Shown here piece after piece: positions 61,126 through 64,000 of a stretch of DNA of 64,000 nt (the stretch's first letter is position 1; each line of letters begins with the position of its first letter). Source of the DNA: Sandaracinus sp964481145. GTDB lineage: Bacteria > Myxococcota_A > Polyangia > Polyangiales > Sandaracinaceae. The notes below the pieces were generated by a model. That model worked only from the letters and a program-made list of their open reading frames with translations, did not search any database and had not been told where the DNA came from. The stretch is taken from NCBI GenBank assembly GCA_964481145.1, contig CAYZTA010000020.1, forward strand, positions 24,004 to 88,003, read 5' to 3'. Both the position numbers and the translations under genes were made by a program.

Positions 61126-61776
61126 GTGCGTGGTCTAATGGTGTCTTCGTGGTTGTCCGCTTCGCTCTCGCTTGCGGTCATTTTTTCTTTTGCAGGGTGT
61201 ACGCCCCAGGGCGATCCTGGAATCGGGCCCGAGGGATTTTCTGACGATTTCGAGAGAGAAGAGCTCGGTGAGCTTTGGCACAACACCGGGGCGAGCTGGC
61301 GAATCGTTTCGGGACAACTGAACATTCGAAATGCGCGCAATCGTCCGCTTTGGTTGCGCCGTACGTTGCCGCGCAACGTGCGCGTCGAGTTCGACGTGAG
61401 GAGCGAGAGCCCCGAAGGGGACATCAAAGTCGAGGTCTTCGGGGATGGCAGCTCACGCGCAACGACCGAGAGTTATACGGCCACGAGCTACGTCATCATT
61501 TTCGGCGGGTGGGGCAATAGCACGAACGCCATCGCGCGAATGGACGAGCACGCGTCCGATCGCGCGATCGGTCCCCGACGTCCAGTCGAGCCGGGCCGCA
61601 CCTACCACATGAAGATCGAGCGCCAAGGTTCGCGCATCACGGCTTGGGTCGACGGTGAAGAACTCGCCTCGATGGATGATTCGAATCCGCTCGAGGGGTC
61701 GGGGCACGACCATTTCGCATTCAACGATTGGCAAGCCGAGCTTTGGTTCGACAATCTCCGCATCACTCCGCTCTAA
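61126..61776 (+). CDS. Lipoprotein with concanavalin-like domain
   Basis: A 216-residue lipoprotein: lipobox SFAGC with GTG start at 61126 (the alternative ATG at 61138 removes the basic residue of the signal peptide). The domain (GFSDDFEREELGELWHNTGASWRIVSGQLNIRN through AFNDWQAELWFDNLRITPL) is jelly-roll-like and resembles DUF1080-type or glycan-binding lectins. There are no obvious glycosidase acids. Its role is likely surface carbohydrate binding, by inference. Confidence 0.7.
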   Translation: MRGLMVSSWLSASLSLAVIFSFAGCTPQGDPGIGPEGFSDDFEREELGELWHNTGASWRIVSGQLNIRNARNRPLWLRRTLPRNVRVEFDVRSESPEGDIKVEVFGDGSSRATTESYTATSYVIIFGGWGNSTNAIARMDEHASDRAIGPRRPVEPGRTYHMKIERQGSRITAWVDGEELASMDDSNPLEGSGHDHFAFNDWQAELWFDNLRITPL

Positions 61777-61795
61777 ATCGACGAGGTTTGTATCG

Positions 61796-62626
61796 ATGGC
61801 GGGTCCCTCCGAGTACGAGCTCATGCTGCATGACGCCGAGGTGCGTATCGCGCGTCTGAAGGCGCTTTATGAGCAGTATTTTCAAGGGATCGAAAAGCTC
61901 GAGCCGCTCATCGCGAAAAAAGAAGTGGATCGTTTGCTCGAGCTCATGCGCAAGCAGCAGCCGAGAAATACCGCGCTTCGGTTCCGCACCCAGATGCTTT
62001 TGGCGCGTTACAGCACGTATCAAACGTATTGGCAGCGCGTCAGTCGGCAGATCGAAGAAGGCACCTTCAAGCGGGATCTCGTCCGGCTCAAACAAAAACG
62101 TAAAACACAGGTCGAGAAGACACGTGAAGCCCCTCCTCCTGGAGGTTGGGAGATCGATATCGATATCGACGAAGTCGCGTCCTCCGAACTCTCGTTCGAC
62201 GACAGCGATGTCGATGCGATTTTGGGTGCACTTGGCTCGAGCAGTGGTTCTTTTGGGCCATCGCCCTCGGCGCCGCCGCGCCGGCTCTCTCCTTTCGGTT
62301 CGACGCCTCCACCCCCGTCCAAAGCGGTACCTCCTCCTGTTCCTAGAATGCCCCCTTTGACGAAACCACCGGCGGTGCCGAAGCCACCCCCAATCAAGGT
62401 TCCAGCGCTCGACGAAGAATCACGGTTGCGCCGCATCTACGAGACGTATCTCGAAGCGCGAAGACGCAACAACGAGCGCGTCGATACCGTGAAATACGAC
62501 AGCTGGAAGCAGAGCATGGAAAAGATGATGCCCAAGCTCCGCGAAAAACACGGCGGCCGTCCCATCGATTTCGAGGTCGTCGTGCAGAACGGAAAAGTGG
62601 GCCTGAAGCCCAAGGTGGGCGGGTGA
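61796..62626 (+). CDS. MXAN_5187-like protein
   Basis: A 276-residue cytoplasmic protein: an N-terminal helical segment (about 1-100), a Pro-rich linker (about 140-200, including PPPPSKAVPPPVPRMPP) and a C-terminal helical domain. The last (ESRLRRIYETYLEARRRNNERVDTVKYDSWKQSM) resembles the MXAN_5187 C-terminal domain of myxobacteria. The frame is open from 61655, but the ATG at 61796 begins the coherent protein. The function is unknown. Confidence 0.68.
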   Translation: MAGPSEYELMLHDAEVRIARLKALYEQYFQGIEKLEPLIAKKEVDRLLELMRKQQPRNTALRFRTQMLLARYSTYQTYWQRVSRQIEEGTFKRDLVRLKQKRKTQVEKTREAPPPGGWEIDIDIDEVASSELSFDDSDVDAILGALGSSSGSFGPSPSAPPRRLSPFGSTPPPPSKAVPPPVPRMPPLTKPPAVPKPPPIKVPALDEESRLRRIYETYLEARRRNNERVDTVKYDSWKQSMEKMMPKLREKHGGRPIDFEVVVQNGKVGLKPKVGG

Positions 62627-62630
62627 TTCT

Positions 62631-62887
62631 CTACCGACAGAGTTGAGTCCGGGAGCGATCCACTCGTCCACAACTCCCGTCTGCACGCCATTCGCAATAG
62701 CCGAATGTCCCCGCAACGCCACAGGCGGGAACATCATCGGTCCAGCCCAAACTTCCAGAACAGGAATCACCGGTAGCTCGGCAACGCAGGATGAGGCAAA
62801 GCCGACCCGCTGGACACGGAGGGACTTCCTGCTCCCAGGTCCCGTCGCAATTCCAGTCGAACCCCGAACCTGGTGCGTGTTTCGGCG
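62631..62887 (-). pseudogene. C-terminal remnant of a Cys-rich secreted protein
   Basis: About 85 residues remain: PGSGFDWNCDGTWE, six to eight Cys, then GWTDDVPACGVAGTFGYC. The pattern 'DWNCDG...C...W..PxCG..G' is the tail of a common myxobacterial MopE-like exported protein. The frame runs on into the IS end repeats and the repeat region is clearly not protein-like. The 5' part of the gene is presumably on the far side of the insertion, outside the window. Confidence 0.7.
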
Positions 62888-63000
62888 CATCGTGATCACC
62901 AAGATCGGTCCATCGTGATCCCCAAGATCGGTCCATCGTGATCACCAAGATCGGTCCATCGTGATCACCAAGATCGGCATCGTGATCACCAAGATCGATC
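62888..63000 (+). repeat. Five tandem 23-base units at the IS end
   Basis: Units begin at 62888, 62911, 62934, 62957 and 62978 with consensus CATCGTGATCACCAAGATCGGTC. The fourth unit is 21 bases; the others are full length with few changes. They lie between the broken secreted-protein gene and istA. A sixth partial unit (CATCGTGA) follows at 63001. Confidence 0.85.
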
Positions 63001-63126
63001 CATCGTGAACACGGAGACCTGGGGCATCGCGTTGAGGAGGGTTTCACCCTCAACATGGCGAGCCCGAGAAGCGTTCGTCGCTGGAAAGTCGCCACGGCCA
63101 ATCGGGTCCTCGCCAGGAGGACCGAT

Positions 63127-64000
63127 ATGGCAACGGAACGAATATCCATGCGTAAGACGAGAGAGATTCTGAGACAGAAGTGGCTTCTTGGAGCGACCCA
63201 TTGCGACACGGCGAGGAGTCTTCAGACGAGCGTGGGCGTGATTGGGAACACGCTGACCCGGGCGAAGCTTGCTGGGCTGAAAGACTGGACTGAAGTCGCC
63301 GGGCTGACGGAAGACGAGCTCGAAGGGTTGCTATATCGTTCACCGGCCGCAGGTTCGCATCCCCGCGAAGAGCCCGATTGCGAGTGGATCCATCGCGAGC
63401 GCCGTCGTAAGGGCGTCACGCTTCAGCTACTTCACGACGAGTACCTGGGTCAGCATCCGAGCGGGCTTCGCTACACGATGTTCTGCGAACGCTATCGCAG
63501 GTGGTTGAGCAAGCGCGGGCTGGTCATGCGACAGGAGCATGTCGCGGGCGAGAAGATGTTCGTCGACTATTCGGGCCAGAAGCCGCGGGTCTTTGATTCG
63601 CGAACTGGCGAATCGGTCGAAGTCGAGCTCTTCGTCGCGGTTCTTGGCGCCTCGAATCTCGCCTATGCCGAAGCGAGTCGAAGCCAGAGCAGCCCGGACT
63701 GGATCGCGAGTCATGTGCGAGCCTTCGAATATTTCGGAGGGACACCGCGGGCCATCGTCTGCGACCAACTCAAGAGCGGCGTTGTGCGTTCGTGCCGTTA
63801 CGAGCCTGGTGTTCAGCGCACGTATGAAGAGCTGGCGATTCACTACGGCACGACCGTCGTTCCGGCGCGTCCGCGCAAGCCTCGTGACAAGGCCAAAGTG
63901 GAAGTGTGCGTGCAGATTGTGCAGCGCTGGATCCTCGCGCGCATACGTCACGAGGTGTTTCATTCGCTTGGCGAGCTCAACGCTCGAATCCGCGAGTTGC
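63127..64000 (+). CDS. istA: IS21-family transposase IstA, 5' part
   Basis: Open to the window edge (about 291 residues visible). It starts with MATERISMRK, a classic IstA N-terminus, preceded by GGAGG 7 bases before the ATG. The N-terminal helix-turn-helix is followed by the DDE catalytic core: D147 (MFVDYSGQ), D213 (IVCDQLKSGV) and E259 (KPRDKAKVE). Gln follows D213 instead of the usual Asn, and an Arg replaces Lys in the KPKDKAKVE motif; both are mild changes. The enzyme would be active if the rest is intact. Confidence 0.9.
   Translation, partial: MATERISMRKTREILRQKWLLGATHCDTARSLQTSVGVIGNTLTRAKLAGLKDWTEVAGLTEDELEGLLYRSPAAGSHPREEPDCEWIHRERRRKGVTLQLLHDEYLGQHPSGLRYTMFCERYRRWLSKRGLVMRQEHVAGEKMFVDYSGQKPRVFDSRTGESVEVELFVAVLGASNLAYAEASRSQSSPDWIASHVRAFEYFGGTPRAIVCDQLKSGVVRSCRYEPGVQRTYEELAIHYGTTVVPARPRKPRDKAKVEVCVQIVQRWILARIRHEVFHSLGELNARIREL

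Larger units (their letters stand above)
62875..64000 (+). mobile_element. IS21-family insertion sequence, left part
   Basis: The left end lies at about 62871-62890, where the secreted-protein frame is lost. It contains five 23-base end repeats and then istA reading outward. IS21 elements carry several repeated IstA-binding sites near each end and encode istA plus istB. The right end and istB lie outside the window. The exact terminal dinucleotide cannot be fixed. Confidence 0.75.

Noticed and set aside
62888..63010. CRISPR-like direct repeats
   Set aside because: The 23-base units are directly abutting with no spacers and no cas genes nearby; the position fits an IS21 end.

Overview
The window reads as a chromosomal stretch of a Myxococcota bacterium, most likely a Polyangiales/Sandaracinaceae-type myxobacterium. 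The evidence is a combination of family features. There are many secreted and lipoprotein genes with cysteine-rich MopE-type 'CDGxDNDCDG' motifs, an RCC1-repeat lipoprotein and a MYXO-CTERM-like C-terminal anchor. There are also two Hanks-type kinases with C-terminal sensory parts, a DUF1592/DUF1552 gene pair, an MXAN_5187-like protein, and dense moderately high-GC coding with many spurious antisense frames. I see no rRNA, tRNA, CRISPR array or prophage.

Layout. 1-12.6 kb: end of an unknown gene, a HAD hydrolase, a lone receiver protein, a SpoIVB-type (S55) peptidase with a secreted beta-propeller protein, an OPA-type MFS transporter, a GMC oxidoreductase coupled to a YbgC-like thioesterase, and a BNR-propeller surface protein. 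12.8-15.2 kb: MgtC-like protein and a 2-oxo-acid dehydrogenase E2. 15.3-19.1 kb: a compact four-gene run of TerB-like protein, Lon-type protease domain fused to a TPR region, sigma-70-like protein and an unknown protein. 19.2-26.9 kb: RCC1 lipoprotein, P-type ATPase, and a Ser/Thr kinase overlapping a LysM/TPR protein. 27.0-33.7 kb: a complete TonB-ExbB-ExbD-ExbD-TonB-dependent receptor-lipoprotein operon. 33.8-36.7 kb: a PhoB/PhoR-like two-component operon with a third, receiver-like gene. 36.8-43.7 kb: housekeeping genes (YchF, YceI, glutathione peroxidase, proline iminopeptidase, methyltransferase, kinase, TtcA). 43.8-47.1 kb: DUF1592/DUF1552 pair, preceded by a hairpin that contains the ribosome binding site. 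47.2-51.2 kb: ECF sigma / FecR-TPR / secreted protein / two MopE lipoproteins, nearly all with overlapping start and stop codons. 51.2-56.9 kb: a small biosynthesis-like set made of a methyltransferase-fold protein, a third MopE lipoprotein, a VAO-type flavin oxidase, a FeeM-like N-acyl amino acid synthase and a JmjC/cupin-8 oxygenase. 56.9-62.6 kb: class II photolyase and several secreted proteins. 62.6-64.0 kb: the left part of an IS21-family element (five 23-bp end repeats, then istA), apparently inserted into a cysteine-rich secreted protein gene.

The best candidates for undescribed biology are the FeeM-centred cluster (about 51.3-56.9 kb), with duplicated leader sequences and interleaved MopE lipoproteins, and the TerB/Lon-TPR/sigma-like operon (15.3-19.1 kb). 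Functions are inferred from reading the translated sequence; no database search was possible.
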